Of a DNA stretch of 47,024 nt, positions 30,566-38,786 are shown piece by piece. The number at the start of each line of letters is the position of its first letter. The stretch's first letter is position 1. This stretch comes from Alphaproteobacteria bacterium (GTDB lineage: Bacteria > Pseudomonadota > Alphaproteobacteria > Caulobacterales > Maricaulaceae), in the NCBI GenBank assembly GCA_016124205.1, contig WGOD01000005.1:1-47024 (forward strand), given 5' to 3'. The notes beneath the pieces are model-generated. The model made no database searches. It saw only the letters and a program-made list of their open reading frames with translations, and was not told the DNA's origin. The position numbers and the translations under genes are program-made.

Positions 30566-31854
30566 AGCGCGAGGAACTGCAACCGTTCGTGGACAAGTGG
30601 GTTCATCTGACGCGCGACAACGGCACGGCGTACCGTGGGCAGATGATCGCGGCGGGGAAGTCGACGGCGGCGCTCTACTGCCAGCAGCTTGGCAGGAACG
30701 GCGAGCTGGCGCTGGCCGACGGGAAGATTCCCGCGGCGAAGGTGCGCCGCTGGCCGCTGGAGCAGGTCGCGCGTGTCGACCTGATCGACCCTGTGTCAGG
30801 GCTTCCATTGAATCTTACCCCGTCCGGAGAGCAGCCGGGCGTGGGTGCCGCGGGCGACGGGCTCATCCCCCAATCCGCCCGCGGCGAATCTGGTCGGCAA
30901 GCCAGCACGGCCAGGGAGGTGAGCGCGCCCGCTCCCTCCCTGGCTGTCGAACTGCCTGTCTTCACGCCGGGCTTCAAGCACCTCCGCCGCCAGGCGCGCA
31001 ATGTTTCCGGGCGAATGGGGCACGATGTCCTGCGGCCCGAGCATCTGCTGATCGCCCTGATCGACGAGCCGGTGGGGATGGCGGGGCCAGTCATGGATCG
31101 CGTCGGGTTGATCGACGCTCGCCGTGACGATTTGAGTCTGGCTCTCAAGAGTTCGCTGATTCCGGGAAAGGGTCCAACTGTCGGAATCTTCCCAGAGTCC
31201 ACTGAATACAAGCAATTGCTGACTTCATCAGTGCAGGCAGCAGCCTCCCTGGGGCACTTCTGGTGCGGACCCGAACACCTGCTGATCGCGCTGTTCAGGA
31301 GCGGCCTTCTGGGGCGCTGGCTCGCCAATACGAAACTCGCCTCGGTGTCGGGGGAAGCAATCGTCACGGCGCTGAAAGAGTTGCTCAAGGAAGATGATGC
31401 GCGTCGCAAGCAGATGGAGTTGGAGGCAGCGCCCTCAGCCGTGCCGGTGCGCCTGCGGTGCAGCTTCTGCGGTCGGGATCAGGATCATGTGAAGTTGCTA
31501 TTCAAGGGACTTACAGGGGTCCGCACCGCGTACATCTGCAACGAGTGCGTGGGGACATGCCACACGCGAGTCCAGCGGGAGACGGCGCCGGAGGGAAGCG
31601 AGCCGGATCATCGCACCATCTTCGCCGAAGTGGCTGATGAGGTTCTGCGCGCTCGCGCGAAGTTCCCCCGCAACGCACACCTGATGGTCGCGCTCCAGGA
31701 AGAGGTTGGCGAGGCAGCCAAGGAGTTGCTGGAGGGGCGCCCGGAACTGCTGCGCAAGGAACTGGTCCAGGTGATGTGCCTTTGCGTCCGCCTGATCGAG
31801 GAGGGCGACGCCGACTTCGCGGCACCTGCCCAATCGGCGGTGGCCAATGGGTAA
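30562..31854 (+). CDS. Clp N-domain + ClpX-type zinc finger + MazG-like fusion protein
   Basis: 430 residues with four parts. Residues 1-75 are a small beta-rich domain. Residues 134-278 hold two Clp repeats (FTPGFKHL..., then GHDVLRPEHLLIALI; second copy from 213 with LGHFWCGPEHLLIALF), as in the N-domain of ClpA/ClpC. Cys300, Cys303, Cys326 and Cys329 (CSFCGRDQ..., ICNECV) form a ClpX-type zinc-binding domain. Residues 350-420 resemble MazG-type pyrophosphohydrolases with EEVGE at 380-384, but the ExxD partner motif reads ELVQ (400-403). There is no AAA+ ATPase. It may act as a decoy or adaptor for host Clp proteases (inference). Confidence 0.8.
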   Translation: MKREELQPFVDKWVHLTRDNGTAYRGQMIAAGKSTAALYCQQLGRNGELALADGKIPAAKVRRWPLEQVARVDLIDPVSGLPLNLTPSGEQPGVGAAGDGLIPQSARGESGRQASTAREVSAPAPSLAVELPVFTPGFKHLRRQARNVSGRMGHDVLRPEHLLIALIDEPVGMAGPVMDRVGLIDARRDDLSLALKSSLIPGKGPTVGIFPESTEYKQLLTSSVQAAASLGHFWCGPEHLLIALFRSGLLGRWLANTKLASVSGEAIVTALKELLKEDDARRKQMELEAAPSAVPVRLRCSFCGRDQDHVKLLFKGLTGVRTAYICNECVGTCHTRVQRETAPEGSEPDHRTIFAEVADEVLRARAKFPRNAHLMVALQEEVGEAAKELLEGRPELLRKELVQVMCLCVRLIEEGDADFAAPAQSAVANG

Positions 31855-32047
31855 CGGAACCTCTCCCGCAACGACGGCGGCATTGTTGGCCGAAACCAAC
31901 CGCCTGCTGGCCGAGAATATCAGGCTTACGAAGATCCTGATCCACGAGGTCCGCGACCGCACGGCGGATGAGCGCCGCGCGACGCTGCTGAAGGAACTGG
32001 CCCTCGAACAGATCCCGGGCACCTCCAACCCGAAGGTTCCGCCGTAG
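31847..32047 (+). CDS. Small coiled-coil protein upstream of hammerhead ribozyme 1
   Basis: 66 residues, start overlapping the end of the Clp-N gene. Mostly one long amphipathic helix (LLAETNRLLAENIRLTKIL) with a Pro-rich end. The ribozyme begins 12 bp after its stop codon. Unknown function. Confidence 0.5.
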   Translation: MGNGTSPATTAALLAETNRLLAENIRLTKILIHEVRDRTADERRATLLKELALEQIPGTSNPKVPP

Positions 32048-32059
32048 CTCGTCCGCCCA

Positions 32060-32111
32060 GGACGAAACCCGCCACGGCGGGTAGCAGCGTCATGCGCTGC
32101 CTGACGAGTCC
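32060..32111 (+). ncRNA. Type II hammerhead ribozyme 1
   Basis: All catalytic-core parts are present in the circular order of a type II hammerhead. GGAC (32060-32063) pairs with GTCC (32108-32111) as the open stem II. GAA is followed by stem III ACCCGC (67-72)/GCGGGT (77-82). The cleavage triplet is GTA, cut after A32083. Stem I is GCAGCG (84-89)/CGCTGC (95-100), and the core is CTGACGA (101-107), an accepted variant of CTGATGA. It lies 29 bp before the next start codon, so self-cleavage would separate the two mRNAs. Confidence 0.9.
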
Positions 32112-32139
32112 ACGACCGCAGAGACCTTCCGGAGGTTGC

Positions 32140-32748
32140 ATGATGAAGTCACCGAAGCCGACAACCCCGAACCCGCTCCTCGCATTTCGCGGGGTGCAAT
32201 CCAACCTGCTCGACAGCGCGCAGAAGACGGTCGTCGCGTGCCGGACCTCGATCCGGGCCATCGACCGGCAACTGGCGGACGCGGGCGAGCAGATCCCGAC
32301 CCACAGCCCCGGACAGATGGATGCCTTCGGCGAGCACACGCCGGGCTCTGTGGAGTCGGGCAACGCCGAGCTGCGCGAGAAGCAGGCCGCGAAAGCCCAG
32401 CGGGTTTTGCTCAAGCGGGTTTCCTCGCTGCTCGACAACCGCCGCAAGGATCCGACGTTCCGCGTCATCGAGCCCACCTTCGCCGATCACCGCAAGGTGG
32501 GACGCGCGGTCCGCGAGGCACGCGAGCGCCTCATCAAGGCCGTGCAGGCCGCCTTCGACGAGTCGCCCCAGGACGCGCGCCAGGAGACCGAGCTGCTCCT
32601 CTTCGAGCTGGCGAGTCTGCTGACCACGCCGGGGACGTCGACCAAGGCGATCCGCCTGACCAAGACGGAACTGGAACCGGCCCCTGCTCCCGCCCGGAAG
32701 ACCGCGCCGAAGCGCAACCATTCCGACCGCCGCACCGCGGTCGCTTGA
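32140..32748 (+). CDS. Unknown helical protein downstream of hammerhead ribozyme 1
   Basis: 202 residues; two adjacent ATGs at 32140 and 32143 follow a GGAGG ribosome site at 32131-32135, the second having the better spacing. The N-terminal third has SAQKTVVACRTSIRAIDRQL, the middle is charged and helical (VGRAVREARERLIKAVQAAF; ETELLLFELASLLTTPGTS), and the end is basic (KTAPKRNHSDRRTAVA), which may bind nucleic acid. Cleavage by the upstream ribozyme would leave this gene at the head of its own 5'-hydroxyl mRNA. Confidence 0.55.
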   Translation: MMKSPKPTTPNPLLAFRGVQSNLLDSAQKTVVACRTSIRAIDRQLADAGEQIPTHSPGQMDAFGEHTPGSVESGNAELREKQAAKAQRVLLKRVSSLLDNRRKDPTFRVIEPTFADHRKVGRAVREARERLIKAVQAAFDESPQDARQETELLLFELASLLTTPGTSTKAIRLTKTELEPAPAPARKTAPKRNHSDRRTAVA

Positions 32749-32755
32749 GGTCAAC

Positions 32756-33193
32756 ATGCCGCGTCAACCGCTCCCACCCGGAAATCACATCGTCAACATG
32801 CCCCTCCGTTCGCTGTCCGGCGACAGCGAACGGAACTGGGAGGTCACCCTGCCGGAGGTGTCGCTTGGGCGGCTTCTTTCGGCGCCGGACATCGCGCGCC
32901 CGGACTGGGCACAACTCGCGACGATCTTCCTCCGCTCGGGCATCTGCTTCGACGTCGTCGAGCACCATCCGGCCCGGCAGTCGATCTGGCCCTGGCTCGC
33001 GGTCGAGGAATCGATGGAGGCCCGGGTGACCTGGCGCACGTCGCGGGCCGTCTGGCAGTCCACCCTCAAGGGCTCCTGCCCGGTCGCCTGGCGCGTCTCG
33101 GTGAGCTGGATGGTGCTGCTGACGCTCGGGATCCCGGACCCGGAACCGTTCATCCATGAGGTCGTGAACCGGACTCTCTATCCACCGCGCTGA
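32756..33193 (+). CDS. Unknown protein upstream of the transposase
   Basis: 145 residues, 7 bp after the previous gene and followed by motif copy 8. Trp-rich for its size (RPDWAQLATIF; QSIWPWLAVEES; VTWRTSRAVWQ; VSWMVLLTLG). No recognised family. Unlike most neighbours it does not overlap the next gene, because a motif copy intervenes before the transposase. Confidence 0.5.
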   Translation: MPRQPLPPGNHIVNMPLRSLSGDSERNWEVTLPEVSLGRLLSAPDIARPDWAQLATIFLRSGICFDVVEHHPARQSIWPWLAVEESMEARVTWRTSRAVWQSTLKGSCPVAWRVSVSWMVLLTLGIPDPEPFIHEVVNRTLYPPR

Positions 33194-33205
33194 CCCTTCA
33201 CACCT

Positions 33206-33224
33206 GTTTCCATCGGATTGGACT
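33206..33224 (+). promoter_or_regulatory. Phage 19-bp motif copy 8
   Basis: GTTTCCATCGGATTGGACT, two differences from consensus, 30 bp before the transposase start. It suggests that transposition genes share the control signal of the structural genes. Confidence 0.72.
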
Positions 33225-33254
33225 TCAGCCCTCGACCACGTTACCGTTACGGAC

Positions 33255-35516
33255 ATGACGACGCCAGAACCCGCCCAAGCCCTTAATGCCCTGACCGTCC
33301 GCGAGGTTGCCGCCATGCGCGGCATCTCGCGCCAGGCGGTGCTGAAGGGGATCCAGCAGGGTCGCTTCGATGGCGCGTTTCAGTTTACCAATCCGGACGG
33401 CACCCGGACCTGGCTGATCCCTGTTTCCACGCTCCGCAGCGAGCCCGCTCCCGCCCAATCGATTTCCGCCGCTGAAGCTCCTATCCCGCAGCTTGAATCG
33501 CCTGCTCCTCGCGGCGCCGAGGAACTCATCGCCGCGTTGGGCCTTGGGCCTGAACTGGAAGCGGACGTGCGGGCGCTGATGCGCCGCCGCGAGGCTGCAA
33601 TCCTCGCCTTCCGCTCCTTGCCACGCAAGAAGTCCGCAGCGGTCACCGTTGACGGCCTACGTCGGCAATGGGCCGACACCGGCGCACGAATCGCTGCCCG
33701 CTGGCCATCAGAGGCCGCGGTGCCTTCCGATCGCACCCTCTACCGCATTGCCTGCGACTACGCGCGCGGCGACCGCGCTTGTCTCCTTGGCCGCATCCAG
33801 CCCCGCCTCGATCGGCGCCGCTCGGCCACGCTCGGACCGCTCGAGGCCGACGTTGAGCAGTTGCTTGCCAGCCTTCGCTTCAGCCATCCGCACGCGCCGG
33901 TGACTACACTCGCGCGGGCTCTCGCCGACATCATCGCCGATCAGGGCCTTGATGGCCGTCCCGCTCCGGAACTCGCTGATCGCATCTCCGGGCATTGGGT
34001 GCGCTCCACGGTGAAGCGGCTCGATGCCGATCATTCGATGCGGACGCTCGCCCTGTACGGTGAGAAGGGGCTCAATGCCCGGAGCACCTACATCGCGCGC
34101 GACCGCTCAACCGTCCTGCCGGGGGCCGTCTATACGGTCGACCATCGCCAGGGTGACTTGGAGGTCATCGCCACAAACGGGCAACTCGTGCGCCCCTGGA
34201 TGACGCTGGTCGTCGACCTGCGGACGACGCTCCCCGTTGGATGGACGATCCTGGAAACCGCACCGGACGGCAACGCCGTGCTGGCCGCGCTCGCCAACGC
34301 AATGCTTCCGAAGACCGGGGAGGTGGCCGAGGCCCTGCTGTCTCGTGGGGTCGATATTTCCAGCGTGTGCGGTGTTCCCGATGCCCACTGGCTGTTTGAC
34401 AACGGCAAGGACTTCTCTGGTCGGCGCATCGAGGGGACCGAGATCACGCCCGCCGGGAAGGTGCGCACGATGGACCGCCGCAAGTATCTCGCGGCGCAGG
34501 CGCTCCTCGTGGAGGCCGCGGAAGAACTGGGCAACGAGGCCAACGACCCAATGGTTTTCGGCTTGGCCGTGGAACTCGAAACGCCCGTGCGTCGCTGCCT
34601 GCCCTACAACGCGAAAGCGAAGGTTGTGGAGCGCGTCTTCGGCGACATCAGCCGCGGCTTTGACTGCCTCAATCTCAGCCACACCGGAAACAATCCAACC
34701 ATGCGGACCGAGATGCTGAACGAGCGCCGCAGGACCCATGCAACGCTGCGGAAACGCGGTGTCGGTCGCGAGGACCTCGCGGCCCGCACCGGGTTCCCGC
34801 TGATCGAGGACTATGCGAAGCGCCTCGAAGCGTGGATCTGGAATCACTACGCCACTGCGCCATCTCAGGCTGAGGGCTGCCAGGTTGACGGCGAGAGCCT
34901 TTCGCGGCTCGACACATGGAACCGCCTCGCTCCGACCCGCCGCGTTCCGACGGTCGAGCAGCTGCATCGCCTGAGCATGATCCCGCACGTTGCGAAGGTG
35001 CAGGCGGGCGGAATGCTGCGCGTGGAAGGGCGACTCTATCGCTCGCTCGATCTCGTTCGCTACCGCGGCGCGAAGGTTCGTCTCCGCTATTCCCCGCTCG
35101 ATCGCTCAACCGTTGAGGTGCTCGGCGTTCATGGGCAGGCCCCCTGGCGCGAAGTGCTGGAGGTCGGCGAAGTCGTTCCGATCTCCGTGGTCGCCCAGCG
35201 GCACGACCTCGCGGTGGCGATGCGTGAACAGCGCGCTGTCCTTCGGGCCGAGCGAAAGCGCGTTCACGAGATGATTGGAAACCGCGTCGTGGATCCGCTC
35301 GGATCCATGATGGCCAACCATGAGGCCGGTCGCCGCGGCGCTATCGTGGCAGCCGCCGGGCAGGACATCGTGAAGATCCACGACATCCAGCCGCCCGTTA
35401 GGCCCGCAGAACTTCCGCCCTCCTATGCCGCTCCTATCGAGGACGGCGAGGAGCAACTCTTCACCAGCGACTTCGAGCGTAACCAGCACCAGGCGCGCAA
35501 GCACCGGACCGGCTAA
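33255..35516 (+). CDS. MuA-like DDE transposase
   Basis: 753 residues (MuA is 663). An N-terminal HTH (LTVREVAAMRGISRQAVLKG) resembles the MuA end-binding region. The catalytic core has Asp296 (YTVDHRQGD), Asp382 (LFDNGKDF) and Glu459 (AKVVERVFGD) as the DDE triad. A Mu-type C-terminal domain follows (RLYRSLDLVRYRGAKVRLRY). It should cut and join the ends at 6301 and 47024 and replicate the phage by transposition. It has no clear Shine-Dalgarno sequence. Confidence 0.92.
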   Translation: MTTPEPAQALNALTVREVAAMRGISRQAVLKGIQQGRFDGAFQFTNPDGTRTWLIPVSTLRSEPAPAQSISAAEAPIPQLESPAPRGAEELIAALGLGPELEADVRALMRRREAAILAFRSLPRKKSAAVTVDGLRRQWADTGARIAARWPSEAAVPSDRTLYRIACDYARGDRACLLGRIQPRLDRRRSATLGPLEADVEQLLASLRFSHPHAPVTTLARALADIIADQGLDGRPAPELADRISGHWVRSTVKRLDADHSMRTLALYGEKGLNARSTYIARDRSTVLPGAVYTVDHRQGDLEVIATNGQLVRPWMTLVVDLRTTLPVGWTILETAPDGNAVLAALANAMLPKTGEVAEALLSRGVDISSVCGVPDAHWLFDNGKDFSGRRIEGTEITPAGKVRTMDRRKYLAAQALLVEAAEELGNEANDPMVFGLAVELETPVRRCLPYNAKAKVVERVFGDISRGFDCLNLSHTGNNPTMRTEMLNERRRTHATLRKRGVGREDLAARTGFPLIEDYAKRLEAWIWNHYATAPSQAEGCQVDGESLSRLDTWNRLAPTRRVPTVEQLHRLSMIPHVAKVQAGGMLRVEGRLYRSLDLVRYRGAKVRLRYSPLDRSTVEVLGVHGQAPWREVLEVGEVVPISVVAQRHDLAVAMREQRAVLRAERKRVHEMIGNRVVDPLGSMMANHEAGRRGAIVAAAGQDIVKIHDIQPPVRPAELPPSYAAPIEDGEEQLFTSDFERNQHQARKHRTG

Positions 35517-35548
35517 CCCCTGCCCTCCACTCCAAGAGGCTTTCAACG

Positions 35549-36778
35549 ATGGGTGCCATTGAACACCTTCACCTTCCAACCGACGAGCCGGACGCCATCG
35601 TCTGGGCTCGTTCCCTGGTCTACGACGACCGCATAGACAACAAGGAGCTTGGGCTTCTTATCCACGAACGGCCTTCGCTCGTTGCTGACGTGATTGCTGG
35701 CGTTGGCCGCGACCGCACCGTTCGCGATCGCATCGTGCGCAAACTGGCTCACCTGATGGAATCCGGTGCGCTGAACATCGCCGACTCCGACATCCACACC
35801 GCCGGTGAACTCGTTGAGCGCCGCGCGGTCAACGTCGAGGAAACCAACCCGATCGAGTTCTTTCGCCAGCTCCACGGCCAAGGATGGTCGTTCGCCCAGA
35901 TCGGGCGGGAAACCGGCTACGACGGCACGGTCATATCGCGTGTCTTCGGAGAGAAGTACCCCGGGGACATGGACGCCGTCCGGGAGGCCTTCCAGGCTGC
36001 CCAGGCCCGCATCCTCGGGCCGTCGCGCGGCGCCCTTGTGTGGACCCGCACCGCGGAGCTTGTCCAGGAGATGCTGAACGAGGTTCGCGCGACCCAATTC
36101 CTGACCGTCTTTGTCGGTCGCTCTGGCATTGGCAAGACCGAGGCGATTGCTCGCTACCAGCGGCGGCCCGGCGCCCCGCCAATCCTTCTGCACACCATCA
36201 CGTCGACCGAGACCGTCTCGACCTTCCTCCGCTCTCTGGCAGGCCAGTTGGAAATCCCATCCAGCGTGAATGTTTCCCACCTGCCAGGTGCTATCATCGA
36301 AGCGATGAAGCAGGCGCGTTTTCCCCGCCTGATCGTGCTCGATGAAGTGAACATGCTGAGGCCGCGCCCGACGCAGGCCTGCAAGATCCTGAACGCTGTG
36401 CGCCTGATCAATGACCAGGTCCGCGGCGGGGTCGCGTTGCTCGGAACGGTGAACCTGTTCGACCTGGTCTACGATCCTCGCCATCAGGCCGAGGTCGATA
36501 TGATCAGGACCCGCGTCAGTCTGGCTGTTCGTCTCCCCGAGCCGAATGACCGGGAGATGGCTGCCCTCCTGCATGCCCACATCGGCGCGATCACAGACCA
36601 GGTGTGGCTGGCCTTCCGCGAGGGACTGGATGCCTACGGAGCCGAGGAGCGTAGCTCCATGCGGCGCGTCGCCATGTTCCTCCACCATCTCCGCAGAATC
36701 CGCGAAATCAACAGCGTCAAAGGGTCCGTGAACGCCCAGCAGGTTAAGGCCGTCTGGCGACGGATGAGGAACTTCTGA
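35549..36778 (+). CDS. MuB-like ATPase, transposition target protein
   Basis: 409 residues, longer than MuB (312). A MuB-type HTH (WSFAQIGRETGYDGTVISRV) lies near residues 110-130. The AAA+ core has Walker A GRSGIGKT at 190-197 and Walker B LIVLDEVN at about 260-267. The C-terminal part is helical. MuB binds DNA, selects targets and protects the phage from self-insertion. The 100-residue N-terminal extension has no recognised domain. It directly follows the transposase, as in Mu. Confidence 0.9.
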   Translation: MGAIEHLHLPTDEPDAIVWARSLVYDDRIDNKELGLLIHERPSLVADVIAGVGRDRTVRDRIVRKLAHLMESGALNIADSDIHTAGELVERRAVNVEETNPIEFFRQLHGQGWSFAQIGRETGYDGTVISRVFGEKYPGDMDAVREAFQAAQARILGPSRGALVWTRTAELVQEMLNEVRATQFLTVFVGRSGIGKTEAIARYQRRPGAPPILLHTITSTETVSTFLRSLAGQLEIPSSVNVSHLPGAIIEAMKQARFPRLIVLDEVNMLRPRPTQACKILNAVRLINDQVRGGVALLGTVNLFDLVYDPRHQAEVDMIRTRVSLAVRLPEPNDREMAALLHAHIGAITDQVWLAFREGLDAYGAEERSSMRRVAMFLHHLRRIREINSVKGSVNAQQVKAVWRRMRNF

Positions 36779-36996
36779 TGGAGCAGCGCCGCTTCCCCGC
36801 CAAGCCGATCCTTGGATTCCCTGTCGCCCTCGTGTTCCCACAAGGACTCAGCGAGCGCCCCACGAAATGGGAGGCAGACGTGCGCGGCGAGGTCCTTTCC
36901 GCCGACTCGCGCATCGCCCTGGAAGCGCTGATCCAGAGCCGCACCGAAACCCCGAAACCCGGATCGCCCGCACAACTCGACCTCATTGGGGAATGA
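36778..36996 (+). CDS. Small unknown protein between MuB and Gam
   Basis: 72 residues, start overlapping the MuB stop (TGATG) and end overlapping the Gam start. The beginning is basic and hydrophobic (FPAKPILGFPVALVFPQG). Coupled translation supports it. No family recognised. Confidence 0.5.
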   Translation: MEQRRFPAKPILGFPVALVFPQGLSERPTKWEADVRGEVLSADSRIALEALIQSRTETPKPGSPAQLDLIGE

Positions 36997-37496
36997 CGAT
37001 CATGGCGAAAAAGAAGGAACTCGCGATTAAGGACTGGAACGAACTCGACAACAGCCTCCGCCGCCTCTGCGAAATCGAGCGCGACGTCACGAAGCAGGAG
37101 AGCCGCCTCAATCAGGCGGTGGAGAAGTTGAAGGATAAGCATAAGCAGGAGGCCGCGCCCCTGATCGCCGAGCGCAAGCAGATCGAGCGCGACATCGAAC
37201 GGTTCTGCGAGGAGCGCAAGGCGGAGATCGGACCTGCGAAGTCGCGCAAGCTGACATTCGGGACAGTCGCCTTCCGGCAGGTGACCAAACTGCTGATCCA
37301 TGCGGCAGACGCCACGATTGCCGCCATCAAGCAGATCCTGCCAGAACGCGAGGATGAACTGATCAGCGTCACTGAGGCACCCAACAAGCCTGCTCTGGCC
37401 GACCTGGACGACGGGACGCTCCTGGCGCTCGGTTGCCGCCGGAAGACGGAAGACGCATTCCGCATTGAACTGGACCAGGAGCGGATCGATGCCTGA
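36993..37496 (+). CDS. gam: Gam-like host nuclease inhibitor
   Basis: 167 residues (Mu Gam is 174). Long central coiled coil (LRRLCEIERDVTKQESRLNQ; EKLKDKHKQEAAPLIAERKQ), then the family pattern KSRKLTFGTVAFRQVTKL and a C-terminal part with ISVTEAPNKPALADL. Mu Gam is related to eukaryotic Ku and coats DNA ends against exonucleases such as RecBCD. The start may be 36993 or 37002; the first overlaps the previous stop. Confidence 0.85.
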   Translation: MTIMAKKKELAIKDWNELDNSLRRLCEIERDVTKQESRLNQAVEKLKDKHKQEAAPLIAERKQIERDIERFCEERKAEIGPAKSRKLTFGTVAFRQVTKLLIHAADATIAAIKQILPEREDELISVTEAPNKPALADLDDGTLLALGCRRKTEDAFRIELDQERIDA

Positions 37497-37737
37497 GCAC
37501 AGGGAACTCAGCGAACAGGAAGTCTGGCATATCCATCCCACGGATGGGGAACCCACCACGAAGCCGGAGGCGCTCGCCACGGACTGCGAGGAGGGCATGC
37601 TGATGAAGCTCGCCGCTCGCCTGCGCGACAAGCAGCTCCGTAGCCCCGAACCGTGGCGTGGCCTCGCAATCGAGCATGTCGATGCGGCGGTGAACTACAT
37701 CGTGACGGGGAAGACCCCGAAGGTGGTCATCCAATGA
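37489..37737 (+). CDS. Small unknown protein
   Basis: 82 residues from 37489, overlapping the Gam stop and the next start. A Glu/His-rich N-terminus (RELSEQEVWHIHP) is followed by a helical part with MLMKLAARLRDKQLRSP. It is part of the semi-essential early region, where Mu carries a string of small genes. No family recognised. Confidence 0.5.
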   Translation: MPEHRELSEQEVWHIHPTDGEPTTKPEALATDCEEGMLMKLAARLRDKQLRSPEPWRGLAIEHVDAAVNYIVTGKTPKVVIQ

Positions 37738-38252
37738 AAGCGATGACTGGAGCCCAGGCGAAGTTCCTCGCCAACCTGCTGACCGACGTCCGGACACTCT
37801 TCTTCGCCGGGAAGCCCGAGGCAGGTGAACGCGATGTCGTCAACTGGATGGGAGGATTCCTCCGCAAGCACATCACCCGCATCTCCCGGCTCTACACAAC
37901 CTGGGAAGAGATCCAAAGCGACGTGAACGAGATGAGCAGCGGCGAGGCCCGCGCGCTGATCGCTGCGCTGGCAGACGTCCGCAAGCGCATGGACGCAAAG
38001 CTGCCGCGGACCGCGGTTGCAACGCCTCGCCAGATCCTTCCCGCCATCTGGAAGGCCGCAAAACTGAACGGCCACGAAAAGCAGGACGTCGAAGTCATGG
38101 TGAATGGAATCACCAACGGCGAGACGACCTCCACGAAGCACCTGCGCCGGGAAGAGGCCCTGACGCTGTTGCGGCGCCTCGGCGGGGAGACACGGGTCTT
38201 CGAGATCAAGCCCGGCGGCGGGTTCAAGAACAGGAAGGGAGCCGCGGCATGA
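37734..38252 (+). CDS. GemA (Mu gp16)-like regulatory protein
   Basis: 172 residues. The C-terminal part (ATPRQILPAIWKAAKLNGHE; STKHLRREEALTLLRRLGG) matches the general pattern of the DUF1018/GemA family of Mu-like phages. The N-terminal half (TGAQAKFLANLLTDVRTLF) has no clear counterpart. Mu GemA is reported to alter host gene expression. The assignment is tentative but fits location, right after Gam. Confidence 0.5.
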   Translation: MKAMTGAQAKFLANLLTDVRTLFFAGKPEAGERDVVNWMGGFLRKHITRISRLYTTWEEIQSDVNEMSSGEARALIAALADVRKRMDAKLPRTAVATPRQILPAIWKAAKLNGHEKQDVEVMVNGITNGETTSTKHLRREEALTLLRRLGGETRVFEIKPGGGFKNRKGAAA

Positions 38253-38488
38253 AGAAGTCTCGCCCGGAGCGTCCGAGGGATGAAGTTGCGCGCCTAGTGT
38301 CCGAGTTGACTCGTCCGGTGACCGTCTTCGCGGTCGCGACGATCTGTGGACTTAGCAAGGCGACAGTCCTGTGTGATGTCTACCGAGGCGCCTTCCCGCT
38401 TGAATATGTCATTAGAGTCCGCCGCGACTTCAGAATTCACCCCAGCGGCATCATTCCCTATTTTGACCAGTTTGCCAACGATGCCTGA
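38249..38488 (+). CDS. Small HTH protein
   Basis: 79 residues, ATGA overlap at its start. It contains a likely HTH (VFAVATICGLSKATVLCDVYRG) followed by a basic segment (IRVRRDFRIHPSG). Its stop overlaps the next HTH gene. Excisionase-, Mor- or C-like role possible from its place just before the late baseplate genes. Confidence 0.5.
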   Translation: MKKSRPERPRDEVARLVSELTRPVTVFAVATICGLSKATVLCDVYRGAFPLEYVIRVRRDFRIHPSGIIPYFDQFANDA

Positions 38489-38732
38489 TCTAGACAACCC
38501 ATTTGAGGCAGCTCTCTCTGGGCGTCTTCGCCCACTCACGTTTGCGGAGTTCGCGGAACTTCTCGGAGTCAGCCGTAGCACGATCTGGAAGGAATATCGT
38601 GACAAGCAGTTCAGGCCGGAGGAGGTCCGTAACACCGTGGACGGCCATATCATCACCGTTGCAGGTGCTAAGCGATATATCCGGGAGCATCGCCATGATG
38701 CGACAAAGGACCCGCCTTCCCGCAAGAAGTAG
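38481..38732 (+). CDS. Small HTH/MerR-like DNA-binding protein, candidate late regulator
   Basis: 83 residues from 38481, which overlaps the previous stop. It holds an HTH (LTFAEFAELLGVSRSTIWKE) and a following wing (NTVDGHIITVAGAKRYIREH). It is the last gene before motif copy 9 and the baseplate operon, the position of the Mu mor/C activators. It is a reasonable candidate for the protein that recognises the 19-bp motif, but there is no direct evidence. Confidence 0.5.
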   Translation: MPDLDNPFEAALSGRLRPLTFAEFAELLGVSRSTIWKEYRDKQFRPEEVRNTVDGHIITVAGAKRYIREHRHDATKDPPSRKK

Positions 38733-38738
38733 CGTCCC

Positions 38739-38757
38739 GTTTCCGTCGAATTGGACT
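38739..38757 (+). promoter_or_regulatory. Phage 19-bp motif copy 9
   Basis: GTTTCCGTCGAATTGGACT, full consensus match, 29 bp before the spike gene and 6 bp after the HTH gene stop. Confidence 0.8.
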
Positions 38758-38786
38758 AGTGTCTGTCGCTCCCCAAGGATTTCGCC

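Noticed and set aside
31630..31650. CTGATGAGG in the Clp-N gene as a third hammerhead core
   Set aside because: No GAAA segment with pairing stems at a suitable distance; it is ordinary coding sequence.
35543..36841. Minus-strand frame of 432 codons over the MuB gene
   Set aside because: Exact antisense of a protein with clear Walker motifs; the shadow has none.
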